Source of the DNA: an uncultured Acetatifactor sp.
Lineage (GTDB): Bacteria > Bacillota > Clostridia > Lachnospirales > Lachnospiraceae
Length of the DNA: 64,000 bases
NCBI GenBank assembly: GCA_910578815.1
Contig: CAJTSE010000006.1
Location: 150,172-214,171 of the forward strand
Reading direction: 5' to 3'
The position numbers and the translations under genes are program-made. The notes under the pieces are model-generated. The model was not told where the DNA came from and made no database searches. It saw nothing but the letters and a program-made list of their open reading frames with translations. Of this stretch, positions 1 through 7,405 are shown one piece after another. Numbering within the stretch: position 1 is the stretch's first letter; each line of letters opens with the position of its first letter.

Positions 1-10
1 CGTTTGCCAG

Positions 11-550
11 TTACCCGAAGTACCTGTTTAGCAAGCCTTCAAACGCCTTGCCATGTCTTGCCTCATCCCTTGCCATCTCATGTACTGTATCATGGATTGC
101 GTCCAGACCCAGCTCCTTTGCCCTCTTAGCCAGATCCGTCTTGCCTGCAGTAGCGCCGTTCTCGGCATCTACACGCATCTGCAGATTCTTCTTGGTGGAA
201 TCGGTAACCACTTCGCCAAGCAGCTCCGCAAATTTTGCAGCATGCTCAGCCTCTTCATAAGCTGCTTTCTCGTAGTACATGCCAACCTCTGGATAACCCT
301 CTCTGAAGGCAACTCTTGCCATTGCAAGATACATGCCGACCTCGGAGCACTCGCCGTTAAAATTATCGCGAAGATCCTTGATAATATCCTCACGTACGCC
401 CTGTGCAACGCCTACAACATGCTCTGCCGCCCAGGTTTTCTCACCGGACTGAGCAGTAAATTTTTCGGCGGGAGCGTGACAGATAGGGCATTCAGCGGGG
501 GGCTGATCTCCTTCATGAACATAACCGCATACCTGACATACATACTTCAT
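11..550 (-). CDS. rbr: Reverse rubrerythrin (rubredoxin domain first)
   Basis: This is a 179-residue non-haem iron protein that reduces hydrogen peroxide and oxygen in the anaerobic cytoplasm. The sequence shows an N-terminal rubredoxin-like knuckle (CQVC near residue 5 and CPIC near 22) followed by a ferritin-like four-helix domain with ExxH-type iron ligands (EEAEH and DEARH). The rubredoxin domain precedes the diiron domain, which is the order of clostridial reverse rubrerythrins and the opposite of classical ones. The start is the ATG at 550, preceded by AAGGAGAAAG; an upstream in-frame Met lacks such a site. It lies 126 bp downstream of perR on the same strand, so control by PerR is likely but inferred. 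Confidence 0.93.
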   Translation of the reverse strand: MKYVCQVCGYVHEGDQPPAECPICHAPAEKFTAQSGEKTWAAEHVVGVAQGVREDIIKDLRDNFNGECSEVGMYLAMARVAFREGYPEVGMYYEKAAYEEAEHAAKFAELLGEVVTDSTKKNLQMRVDAENGATAGKTDLAKRAKELGLDAIHDTVHEMARDEARHGKAFEGLLNRYFG

Positions 551-652
551 AATACTTTCTCCTTTATATTTTATTGAATTCAAGGAATTTGTAAGCTCCT
601 TTTCGCGATGCCTCAGGCTTTTGGACTGTTAGGCAGGCTCGGTGAAACGAGA

Positions 653-681
653 ACTATACAATTCCTATATTCGCATTACAA
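653..681 (-). promoter_or_regulatory. Possible promoter for reverse rubrerythrin
   Basis: On the minus strand TTGTAA (676-681) and TATAGT (653-658) are separated by exactly 17 bp and point toward the rubrerythrin gene. The -35 element overlaps the perR stop codon, so rubrerythrin may be read both from perR and from its own start. No clear PerR palindrome is seen here. Confidence 0.4.
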
Positions 682-1086
682 CAGGGTATCCGGGGAAGCC
701 TGTTGCTTTGAACAGCTTCCGCAGGTTCCATAAAAATACGTAATATGACCGGCGATATATCCGTCGAAATTGGCTCCGGCAATCTCTGTGATTTTTTCAA
801 TGCTGCCCATTTCCAAATCCGTTACACAGCCGCATTCCGAACAGACAAAATGATAATGAGGCGAGGTATCCGCGTCAAAATGATCAACGCCGTCTCCCAC
901 ACGCAGACGCCGGATTTCGCCGATCTCTGCAAGCAGAGTCAGATTTCGGTATACGGTGCCCAGGCTGATATTGGGGTTTTGCTGCCGTACATTCATATAT
1001 ACTACATCTGCAGTGGGGTGATCCTTCCTTGTCATCAGAAAGTCCTTAATCATTTCCCGCTGCCTGCTGTGCTTTAATGTAGCCAC
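676..1086 (-). CDS. perR: Fur-family peroxide-responsive repressor (PerR type)
   Basis: This 136-residue protein is a winged-helix Fur-family metalloregulator. The DNA-binding domain occupies about residues 1-80, and the dimerisation domain carries two CxxC motifs (CSEC and CGSC) for structural zinc. The HFDAD and HYHF segments supply the His/Asp ligands typical of PerR and Fur. The call as PerR rather than Fur or Zur rests on these residues, on the adjacent peroxide-reducing rubrerythrin and on the operator in its own promoter. Translation starts at a GTG at 1086 preceded by AAAGGAGG. PerR senses peroxide by oxidation of metal-binding histidines, which is knowledge of the family, not something shown here. 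Confidence 0.87.
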   Translation of the reverse strand: MATLKHSRQREMIKDFLMTRKDHPTADVVYMNVRQQNPNISLGTVYRNLTLLAEIGEIRRLRVGDGVDHFDADTSPHYHFVCSECGCVTDLEMGSIEKITEIAGANFDGYIAGHITYFYGTCGSCSKQQASPDTLL

Positions 1087-1103
1087 TGCGGCCTCCTTTT
1101 ATA

Positions 1104-1155
1104 AAATCAGTAATCGTTACTGATTTCATTATACAGAGTTGGGCTTAAATGTCAA
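1104..1155 (-). promoter_or_regulatory. perR promoter with palindromic operator
   Basis: The minus strand has TTGACA (1150-1155) and TATAAT (1128-1133) with a 16-bp spacer. Just downstream, over the likely transcription start, lies a perfect inverted repeat AAATCAGTAA / TTACTGATTT (1104-1126) around a 3-bp centre. It resembles a Fur/Per box and fits autorepression. Confidence 0.75.
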
Positions 1156-1235
1156 TAGGAGAAATGTTACTCTAATTAAAATTTTTCTGACCCTGACAAT
1201 CTCTTGCTCAGATCAGTAAAGTTCTCTCATAAATC

Positions 1236-1280
1236 AAAAGTCCAAAGCATTCTCATATAATGAAGATGCTTCGGGCTTTT
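1236..1280 (-). terminator. Rho-independent terminator of the protease gene
   Basis: On the minus strand, AAAAG at 1276-1280 and CTTTTG near 1235 bound a long imperfect hairpin whose arms contain AAGCAT and ATGCTT, ending in a short T run. It lies about 80 bp after the protease stop. The rest of 1141-1355 holds nothing else I recognise. Confidence 0.55.
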
Positions 1281-1355
1281 AAAGGTTGGAATTACTATCG
1301 TTTATGTTCTGCGCATTATTTTATTAACTGCATTCATCACGACAGTGCCTGTACT

Positions 1356-2258
1356 CTAATCTCTGAATGATTGAAACCAGTTGAATAAGCTTTCAGTGAT
1401 GCGGACACCTGAATTTGCGGTTGAAGTACCGATACCTCTTGTATGGATACCAATAACGGTATGTCCATAGGAAGCGTTCCATATAATTGGCGCTCCGCTA
1501 TCACCAGGCATTGTATCGATGTTATAGTACAACATATATAGATCGCTCCTGGAAATAGTACCTGTTGCTATCCACTGCTGTTTCAACTTATCACCGGGAT
1601 AACCTGAAATGAAAGCGGTTTGATTTGTATAGCCATCACTTCTCCAAGTGGTACCGAAATATCCTACGGTATCTCCAATGTTAGAGTCCAGTTCAAGTAC
1701 GGCATAGTCTTCGCTTGTACTTTGATAATTCTTATATTGGGTGCTTATATGTATTGTTTTTACAGCTGCGGAACCATAAGGTGCATTATTGGCACTAAGT
1801 CTTCCCGGCCAGATTGTGATAGAAGTAGCGTAGCCCTTACTTGGCTTGTATACTGTATGTCCCGCTGTAAGAGCTATATCAGACCAATACATAAAGGCTG
1901 TTCCATAAGAAACTGAGCCATCTGCAAAGGTCGATTCAAGAAGTGCAATGCAAGACCATGGGGCAAATGATGTATCTGTAATATGCTGTCGATTGTCCTC
2001 ACCAATAATGGAATGATTCTGGATACCAGTCTGAGGGAAATGGCCCTCACTATATCCTCCGTCACTAAGCCCCAAAGCCATAGGAACTGAATAATATTCT
2101 TTTTCGCCGGTCTCTAAGTTCTGAGATTCATAATCATATGCGGTTGTTGTTTCTAAATGGCTGTCATTGACTGCTTTGGCAGTTATCGCAGGATTAGCTA
2201 AAAGCAGCAAAGGAACCAAAGCTAAGCAAATTCTCTTTCGGTACTTGAATAGTTTCAT
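1356..2258 (-). CDS. Secreted trypsin-like serine endopeptidase (V8/glutamyl endopeptidase type)
   Basis: The 300-residue precursor starts with a signal peptide (KYRKR followed by a hydrophobic stretch to about residue 28). A chymotrypsin-fold protease domain follows. The triad can be read directly: His134 in TAGH, Asp184 in SEDYAVLEL and Ser254 in MPGDSGAPI. The layout, with a propeptide of roughly 80 residues and no internal membrane segment, resembles S1B enzymes such as the glutamyl endopeptidases of Bacillus and Staphylococcus. Cleavage specificity cannot be told from sequence alone. The ATG at 2258 has a good AAGGTGG site. The gene and its upstream neighbour are more AT-rich than the surrounding genes. 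Confidence 0.88.
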   Translation of the reverse strand: MKLFKYRKRICLALVPLLLLANPAITAKAVNDSHLETTTAYDYESQNLETGEKEYYSVPMALGLSDGGYSEGHFPQTGIQNHSIIGEDNRQHITDTSFAPWSCIALLESTFADGSVSYGTAFMYWSDIALTAGHTVYKPSKGYATSITIWPGRLSANNAPYGSAAVKTIHISTQYKNYQSTSEDYAVLELDSNIGDTVGYFGTTWRSDGYTNQTAFISGYPGDKLKQQWIATGTISRSDLYMLYYNIDTMPGDSGAPIIWNASYGHTVIGIHTRGIGTSTANSGVRITESLFNWFQSFRD

Positions 2259-2337
2259 TTCTTTTCCACCTTTACAGTTATGGTAGTGTATATTATTTAC
2301 TAAATCACCATCTTCCTTTTAAATGTGAAAGAGCAGA

Positions 2338-2940
2338 TTACTCCAGAAAGCTATCTTCTTTAAGTGTAATTATTGCTTTAACTACAGTTTCGTTTATTTC
2401 AAGTTTGAAGAAATATGAATTTCCCAATGAATCAACAAGAAAAAAAAGGTGTCTTCCGCGTGTTGGATTTTCCCAAACAAATGATCCATCATAATCAACT
2501 ATTCCCAGAAAACTAATATCATCATTTAGATTACCGTCGAAATAATTTTCTTTTACAAATAGTTCAGCATCTTGTAAAGGGAAACCATATGGATTTAAAA
2601 TAACAAAATCAATATTATCTCGTATGTTTACAGCAGAACTGCTTTTTCCTACATTCACAATGCAATCAAAATTTCGATCAGCCGTTTCATAATTTGTATA
2701 GGTTTCCTGACACTCCAATTCGTAATAAAGATCATCTATTTCCCAAAACGTTGAATTTTGTAGAACATTATTTTGTGTTACAGAAAAGGCTTCAGAAATA
2801 CTTGTCATACACTTATTTACTTCGTTATTTGTATTACCGCAACTAGTGAAAGGTACGCATACACAGATTATTTTTAAAGCAATTAAAAAAATTTTTTTTG
2901 CGTTAATGGTATAAAGTGTTCCGCATTCTTTGTCTTTCAT
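2338..2940 (-). CDS. Probable lipoprotein of unknown function
   Basis: I do not recognise this 200-residue protein. Its N terminus has a basic start, a hydrophobic core (KIFLIALKIICVCVPF) and then TSCG, a plausible lipobox with Cys34 as the lipidated residue, although Phe at -3 is unusual. The rest is acidic and predicted mostly soluble, with no motif I can name. The ATG at 2940 is preferred because GGTGG lies 6 bp upstream; an in-frame Met 14 codons earlier would spoil the signal sequence. The gene is clearly AT-rich relative to the van genes beside it. It is co-directional with the secreted protease, but there is no direct evidence that they act together. Confidence 0.6.
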   Translation of the reverse strand: MKDKECGTLYTINAKKIFLIALKIICVCVPFTSCGNTNNEVNKCMTSISEAFSVTQNNVLQNSTFWEIDDLYYELECQETYTNYETADRNFDCIVNVGKSSSAVNIRDNIDFVILNPYGFPLQDAELFVKENYFDGNLNDDISFLGIVDYDGSFVWENPTRGRHLFFLVDSLGNSYFFKLEINETVVKAIITLKEDSFLE

Positions 2941-3093
2941 GAACAGCCACCGCTCTAAAATATTCTGATAACATAATAGCATGTAGATGTGCGAACGTCA
3001 ATGTGCATAACCTTATTAAAAAGCCAAAATATTCTTGTACGGGAAAATCAGTCCAATCAGGGAGTTTTTTCTCTACTTGACTGATAAGAGTCA

Positions 3094-5457
3094 TCAGGTG
3101 CTGATAACTCGTTCCAGCCGTGCCCCCAGCCGGCTTAAAATCTCGTTGGTAATGGTGCCGCAGCGTTCGGCCAGCTCTCCGGCGGTGATTTCCTTTTGAC
3201 CGGAGCGGCCGATCAGAACGGCGGTGTCTCCCTGAGCAATCTCATCGTCAGGAACCCCGCTTACGTCCACCAGGGTTTGATCCATGCAGATACGGCCCAG
3301 AATGGAAACGCTGTATCCGTTAATCAGAACTCGGCCGTTTCCGCCGGAAAGGGCTCTGGGAAGTCCGTCCGCATAGCCGATGGAGAGGACGGCCAATTTC
3401 ATTTCCCTGTCCGCAATAAAAGCAAGGCCGTATCCGGCGGATTCTCCCTCGTGCAAAGTACGCAGGGAAGCTACTTGGGCTTTCAGGGATAGCACGGGAC
3501 GCAGGAGCGAGGGCGCGTCCTCTGTGTCCTCTTCCGGCAGGATTCGGCGGGAGTCCGTCTCATTGCTTAACAATCCGTAAAGGGCAATGCCGGGGCGCAC
3601 ATAATCTCCGGCGGCCTCCGGGTACCTTAAGATGCCGTAGCTGGAAAGCAAGTGCAGCCCCCTGCAGGGGCAGCCCTTTTCTGTCAATATTTCCGTTACC
3701 TGGCGGAAAGCGGTAATCTGGCTTTCCGTAAAGGTGCGGCTTTCGGCGGAATCCGAATCGCAGGCGGCAAGATGGGTATAAATTCCGTCAATGGTAAGAT
3801 TTCGGAACGCATACACGGCGGCAATCTGTTCCGTATTCTCACAGCGGATGCCCAGCCGGTGCATCCCGGTATCTACGGCAATATGCACATGGAGCCGAAG
3901 GCCGCTTAAGTTCAGACTTTGTGCATAAGCGTAATCCGTTATGGTCTGTGAGAGGCGGTATTGCCGCAGCAGTGGGAGCTGTTCCAGGGGAGTGTAGCCT
4001 AATATCAGGATTTCGCCTTTGACTCCGGCCCTCCGAAGCTCGATGCCTTCCGATGCACAGGCAACACAAAAAGACTTCACACCCAAACGGTTTAGCTGTC
4101 GGGCGATGGGAACGGCGCCATGGCCGTAGGCATTTGCTTTAACCGCAGGCATCAGCCGGCATCCTTTGGGAAGAAGAGACTGCAGAAAATGAACATTGTG
4201 CTCCAGAGCGTCCGGATCCAGCTCGATCCAGGCCCGGTGAGGAGAACAGGGCGTGAGACATGGAACTTCTCTGCGAAACAGCTTGCTTGCCAAAGCTCTT
4301 CTCACACTGAATCCAATTCCTGTGGACAGCAGTGCCACGGTAAGATAATGCAGCAGGCTGTTGTCCACTAGCAGGGCTGTAAGATGCAGTACCTTTGCCA
4401 TGCCCCGGACTGCCACAATGACGGCGGGATGCAGAATATAAATCCACAGGGCGGCCGTGCGCAGCTCAGGGCCCTGCAGGAAAGAGCCGCAGCGCAGGGC
4501 AGGGCCCGGCAGGGCCCGGCAGGAAGGAACCGCAGGCAGTGACAACAACAGCAGATACAGGAAAAATACCGTAGGCACAAGAAAGATATACATACTGTCA
4601 TGGCGCTGTAGTTCAAAATGACGAAGGAGAAAGGCTTCCGCCGTCATGGCACTGAAAGAGAGGACAAGGAAAAGGGCTGCCATGGGGAAAGAAGGCAGTC
4701 CCACAGTCTTTTGCCCCACAGGGTCCGCCGATAATCTCCCCGCCCATACTCCCAACAAAAGGAACAGGGGAGCCAGAAAGATTCCGTTTCTGGTATAGGA
4801 AAAAATATGGAACATGGCCTCATATGCGGTATGCAAAAAAGGTACTTTTTCTGCCAGTCCGAAATAGCTGTCGCCCAACAGGCCGGCAATGTACAGAAAG
4901 GCAGAGATAAGGGTTACGCATTTCAGGCTAAAAAAGCGGCAGAGCAGGCTTACCAGAAGCACACCAAGGATACAGGCGGGGAAATACCATAGATGATAAA
5001 AGGTGCCGTCAAACAGCAGCATTTTCGGCACATCCCCTAATGTAAGCTCCCAGTAATGCCCTGCATAAATCCCCAGGGGCAGATAGAGCAGGACGGACAG
5101 GCCGTAAAGCAGGCACAGCTTTACAAGGCCCGGCTTCAGCATGGACAGGGGGACAGGCTTTGACCCCAGACCGCATGGCGCATCGTCCCCCTGCTTCGGA
5201 GCGCGCCGGCGGTCTCCTTTTGGAAAATGGGTGGGGCAGGGCGTTACGGCCGGATCAGAGGAAAAAAGAGGCCCCAGGGTGAAATGTCCCGTAAGCATGA
5301 AAAAGAAAGGGACCGCCACTCTGGCCAGAATTCTGGTAAAAAAGAAATCGGCGTCTTCACTGAAGACGGTCAGGGGAGATGTATGGATGGCGATGACAAG
5401 CAGGGCGGCCACAAGCCGAAACTGATCAAGCCGGCCGTAGTACTTTGGTGTTTTCAT
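3094..5457 (-). CDS. vanT: Membrane-bound serine racemase VanT (vanG type)
   Basis: This 787-residue protein makes D-serine for the altered cell-wall precursor D-Ala-D-Ser. Residues 1 to about 395 form a polytopic acyltransferase-3-like membrane domain. From about 405 it is a fold-type III alanine-racemase domain, with the PLP lysine Lys440 in AVKANAYGHG and the probable catalytic Tyr676 in AGYGLAF. This fusion is diagnostic of VanT. The start ATG overlaps the vanXY stop by 4 bp, so translation is coupled. A hydrophilic stretch at residues 64-107, rich in Pro, Arg and Lys, interrupts the membrane domain between early helices. Its coding DNA also holds a 10-bp tandem repeat AGGGCCCGGC near 4500-4519. 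Confidence 0.95.
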   Translation of the reverse strand: MKTPKYYGRLDQFRLVAALLVIAIHTSPLTVFSEDADFFFTRILARVAVPFFFMLTGHFTLGPLFSSDPAVTPCPTHFPKGDRRRAPKQGDDAPCGLGSKPVPLSMLKPGLVKLCLLYGLSVLLYLPLGIYAGHYWELTLGDVPKMLLFDGTFYHLWYFPACILGVLLVSLLCRFFSLKCVTLISAFLYIAGLLGDSYFGLAEKVPFLHTAYEAMFHIFSYTRNGIFLAPLFLLLGVWAGRLSADPVGQKTVGLPSFPMAALFLVLSFSAMTAEAFLLRHFELQRHDSMYIFLVPTVFFLYLLLLSLPAVPSCRALPGPALRCGSFLQGPELRTAALWIYILHPAVIVAVRGMAKVLHLTALLVDNSLLHYLTVALLSTGIGFSVRRALASKLFRREVPCLTPCSPHRAWIELDPDALEHNVHFLQSLLPKGCRLMPAVKANAYGHGAVPIARQLNRLGVKSFCVACASEGIELRRAGVKGEILILGYTPLEQLPLLRQYRLSQTITDYAYAQSLNLSGLRLHVHIAVDTGMHRLGIRCENTEQIAAVYAFRNLTIDGIYTHLAACDSDSAESRTFTESQITAFRQVTEILTEKGCPCRGLHLLSSYGILRYPEAAGDYVRPGIALYGLLSNETDSRRILPEEDTEDAPSLLRPVLSLKAQVASLRTLHEGESAGYGLAFIADREMKLAVLSIGYADGLPRALSGGNGRVLINGYSVSILGRICMDQTLVDVSGVPDDEIAQGDTAVLIGRSGQKEITAGELAERCGTITNEILSRLGARLERVIST

Positions 5458-6200
5458 AAGAATCCTTCTTTCATATAGTCCGTCAGAATAAAGCCGTCGA
5501 TGTTATCGCCGGAGACGGTGCAGGTGGAATCAAGTGCGGGTTTCTCTGGGAAAGTGGAAAAATAGCTGATGCAAACCCTTCGAGAGCCGCTTTTAGTCAG
5601 GTACGGCCTGCTTCCATGAGGAAACTGCCGGATAAACTGTATATATTCTTCCAGCGTCAAATCTGCTTCTGCCATGACCTGTGCGTGAGGTGTGCCTACA
5701 TATCGAAAGTGCCAGGGCTCATGGCCGATGCCGGTAATTTTTTCCTTTCCTTCAGGATAGCGGAGGATAAAGCCGTATTTTGCGGCCCTTTCCCGAAAGG
5801 TCTGACAGATGCCGCTGTATGGGAAATCGGGACGGATGAAATCAATGTGTTCCGCCTTCAGCCCCAGGTCAATGGCAAGTCCGGTCTGATGCTCGCTGTG
5901 GCCCGGAACCGCTACATATTTTTTGGTAAATTCGACTCCGTTTTCTCTAAGAGAATCGTCCCAGATGCGCTGCTGTTCCTCCTGGGAGCGGTAGCCGCTG
6001 ACCGGTACGATATACTCCCAGCCGTTAATTTCTTTCATCAGCTCATTTAACAGGGCGGCGGCGCAGCGCTGTAGAAGTATTTCCGGAAACCGGCCGCAGG
6101 CAGGCACCAGAACATCCTTTGGAGTACCCTGTATGCCATGGCTCGCATTTACCAAAATCAGGTTTCCCGTGTGTACGCTTTGTTCGTTCAGTGTGAGCAT
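5454..6200 (-). CDS. vanXY: D,D-dipeptidase/D,D-carboxypeptidase VanXY
   Basis: This 248-residue zinc peptidase removes normal D-Ala-D-Ala precursors so that only D-Ala-D-Ser ends reach the wall. The metal site is visible: His104 and Asp111 in GHSEHQTGLAID, and Glu161 with His164 in EPWHFRYVG, matching the SxHxxGxAxD and ExxH signatures of the VanY/VanXY family. No signal peptide or membrane anchor is present, which fits the cytoplasmic bifunctional VanXY enzymes rather than the membrane-anchored VanY. A C-terminal extension of about 60 residues follows the catalytic core. It overlaps vanG by 13 bp and vanT by 4 bp, forming a tight operon; GGAGG precedes the ATG at 6200. Confidence 0.92.
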   Translation of the reverse strand: MLTLNEQSVHTGNLILVNASHGIQGTPKDVLVPACGRFPEILLQRCAAALLNELMKEINGWEYIVPVSGYRSQEEQQRIWDDSLRENGVEFTKKYVAVPGHSEHQTGLAIDLGLKAEHIDFIRPDFPYSGICQTFRERAAKYGFILRYPEGKEKITGIGHEPWHFRYVGTPHAQVMAEADLTLEEYIQFIRQFPHGSRPYLTKSGSRRVCISYFSTFPEKPALDSTCTVSGDNIDGFILTDYMKEGFL

Positions 6201-7267
6201 AGAGCATCCTCCAAAATCATGGTGAGAACTTCGTTAAAGCTGTATCCTGCCGCCTTCATCATACCAGGATATCGGCTGTGGGCGGTAAAGCCGGGGATGG
6301 TGTTGACCTCGTTAAAGACGATTTCGCCTGCGGGAGTGAGAAACATGTCCACTCTTGCAAACCCACTGCAGCCTAAAGCACGGTAAATTCTTGCGGCAGT
6401 ATTCTTAACCTCTTTTGCCTTTTCCGGGCTGATCCGGGCGGGAACATGGATAGACGAGGTCTTTAAGGTGTACTTTTCGGTAAAATCAAAGAATCCGCCG
6501 GCGAGCTGTATTTCATCTACTTCGCCTACCGTCAGCTCCCGGCTGCCAAGCACGGCGCACCCTATCTCAAAGCCCTCAATGTTTTCCTCCAGAATGACCT
6601 GATTATCATATTGAAATGCCAGGAGATAAGCACCCCGCAGCTCGTCTGGAGTATTTACTTTTGTTACGCCGTAGGAAGATCCTGCCTTTACGGGCTTGAC
6701 ATAAAGGGGACAGCTCAGCCCCTGATAGCTGATTTTCCGTGTAAGCTCGTCCTCCGTCAGTGTGGGTGAGTCCAGCACCAGAGACCGTGGCACCCGGATT
6801 CCTGCCAGATTCACAAGGCGGTGAGCTCTGTCCTTGTCCATGCACAGGGCGGATGCCAGAGTACCACAGCCTGCCAGGGGAATATCTGCCAGCTCCAGCA
6901 GTCCTTGCAGAGTGCCGTCTTCGCCGTTTCTGCCGTGAAGCACAGGGAGGGCAATATCTATGGAAATCCGCTCCGGGTCTGAGCCTTTTAGAAGAAGCAG
7001 ACAGCGTTCGCCCCGGTTTGGGGAAAGGACACAGGGGATGCAGAATTTTTCATCCTGCCAGGTATCATTCAGGATTTCTTCCGTGGAGCCCGTGTAATAG
7101 TACCATTTTCCTTCCTGCGTAATACCTACGGTAACGGGCTGATACCGTTCCCGGTCCAGATTCTGAATCACACCGGCGGCGGAGGATAAAGATACGCCGT
7201 ACTCGGAGGAACAGCCGCCAAAAAAGATCAGTACCCGTATCTTTTTACTTTGCATTACTGTATTCAT
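6188..7267 (-). CDS. vanG: D-alanine--D-serine ligase VanG
   Basis: This 359-residue ATP-grasp ligase joins D-Ala to D-Ser. It has the N-terminal GG-S-EY element, HGRNGEDGTLQG near residue 110, the ATP-grasp lysine segment YVKPVKAGSS and the C-terminal FNEVNTIPGF loop that binds magnesium-ATP and substrate. The omega-loop segment TEKYTLK is the form found in VanG ligases, as opposed to the corresponding loops in D-Ala-D-Ala and D-Ala-D-lactate ligases. Position between vanS and vanXY-vanT supports the specific name. The ATG at 7267 is preceded by AAAGGA; an alternative Met lies four codons in. Expected phenotype, inferred, is inducible low-level vancomycin resistance with teicoplanin susceptibility. 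Confidence 0.95.
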   Translation of the reverse strand: MNTVMQSKKIRVLIFFGGCSSEYGVSLSSAAGVIQNLDRERYQPVTVGITQEGKWYYYTGSTEEILNDTWQDEKFCIPCVLSPNRGERCLLLLKGSDPERISIDIALPVLHGRNGEDGTLQGLLELADIPLAGCGTLASALCMDKDRAHRLVNLAGIRVPRSLVLDSPTLTEDELTRKISYQGLSCPLYVKPVKAGSSYGVTKVNTPDELRGAYLLAFQYDNQVILEENIEGFEIGCAVLGSRELTVGEVDEIQLAGGFFDFTEKYTLKTSSIHVPARISPEKAKEVKNTAARIYRALGCSGFARVDMFLTPAGEIVFNEVNTIPGFTAHSRYPGMMKAAGYSFNEVLTMILEDALCSH

Positions 7268-7307
7268 TTGATATTCCTTTCTCGTTTTGGTTTTGTGTTT
7301 GTCAGGA

Positions 7308-7354
7308 CAAAAAAACGTCCTGTCGGTACAAACAGTGTACCAAGACAGAACGTT
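7308..7354 (-). terminator. Terminator hairpin between vanS and vanG
   Basis: The minus strand forms a stem from AACGTTCTGTCTTGGTAC (7337-7354) and GTACCGACAGGACGTT (7314-7329), followed directly by seven T residues. It looks like a Rho-independent terminator for vanR-vanS. Only about 40 bp separate its T run from the vanG start. Confidence 0.72.
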
Positions 7355-7383
7355 TTATATATTTCGCTTCTATTGCTCAAGTA
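7354..7383 (-). promoter_or_regulatory. Possible vanG operon promoter overlapping the terminator arm
   Basis: A minus-strand -10-like stretch TATATAAAA (7353-7361) lies upstream of vanG, with weak -35 candidates TTGAGC (7375-7380) or TACTTG (7378-7383) at suboptimal or nearly optimal spacing. Transcripts starting here would begin inside the upstream arm of the hairpin and so lack its full stem. Weak -35 elements are usual for promoters that need a response regulator such as VanR. Confidence 0.4.
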
Positions 7384-7405
7384 CTAAGAATTTCGGTAGG
7401 AAATC

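Noticed and set aside
4490..4520. Short GC-rich direct repeat inside vanT considered as a mobile footprint
   Set aside because: It keeps the reading frame and is only two 10-bp units, so simple slippage is enough.
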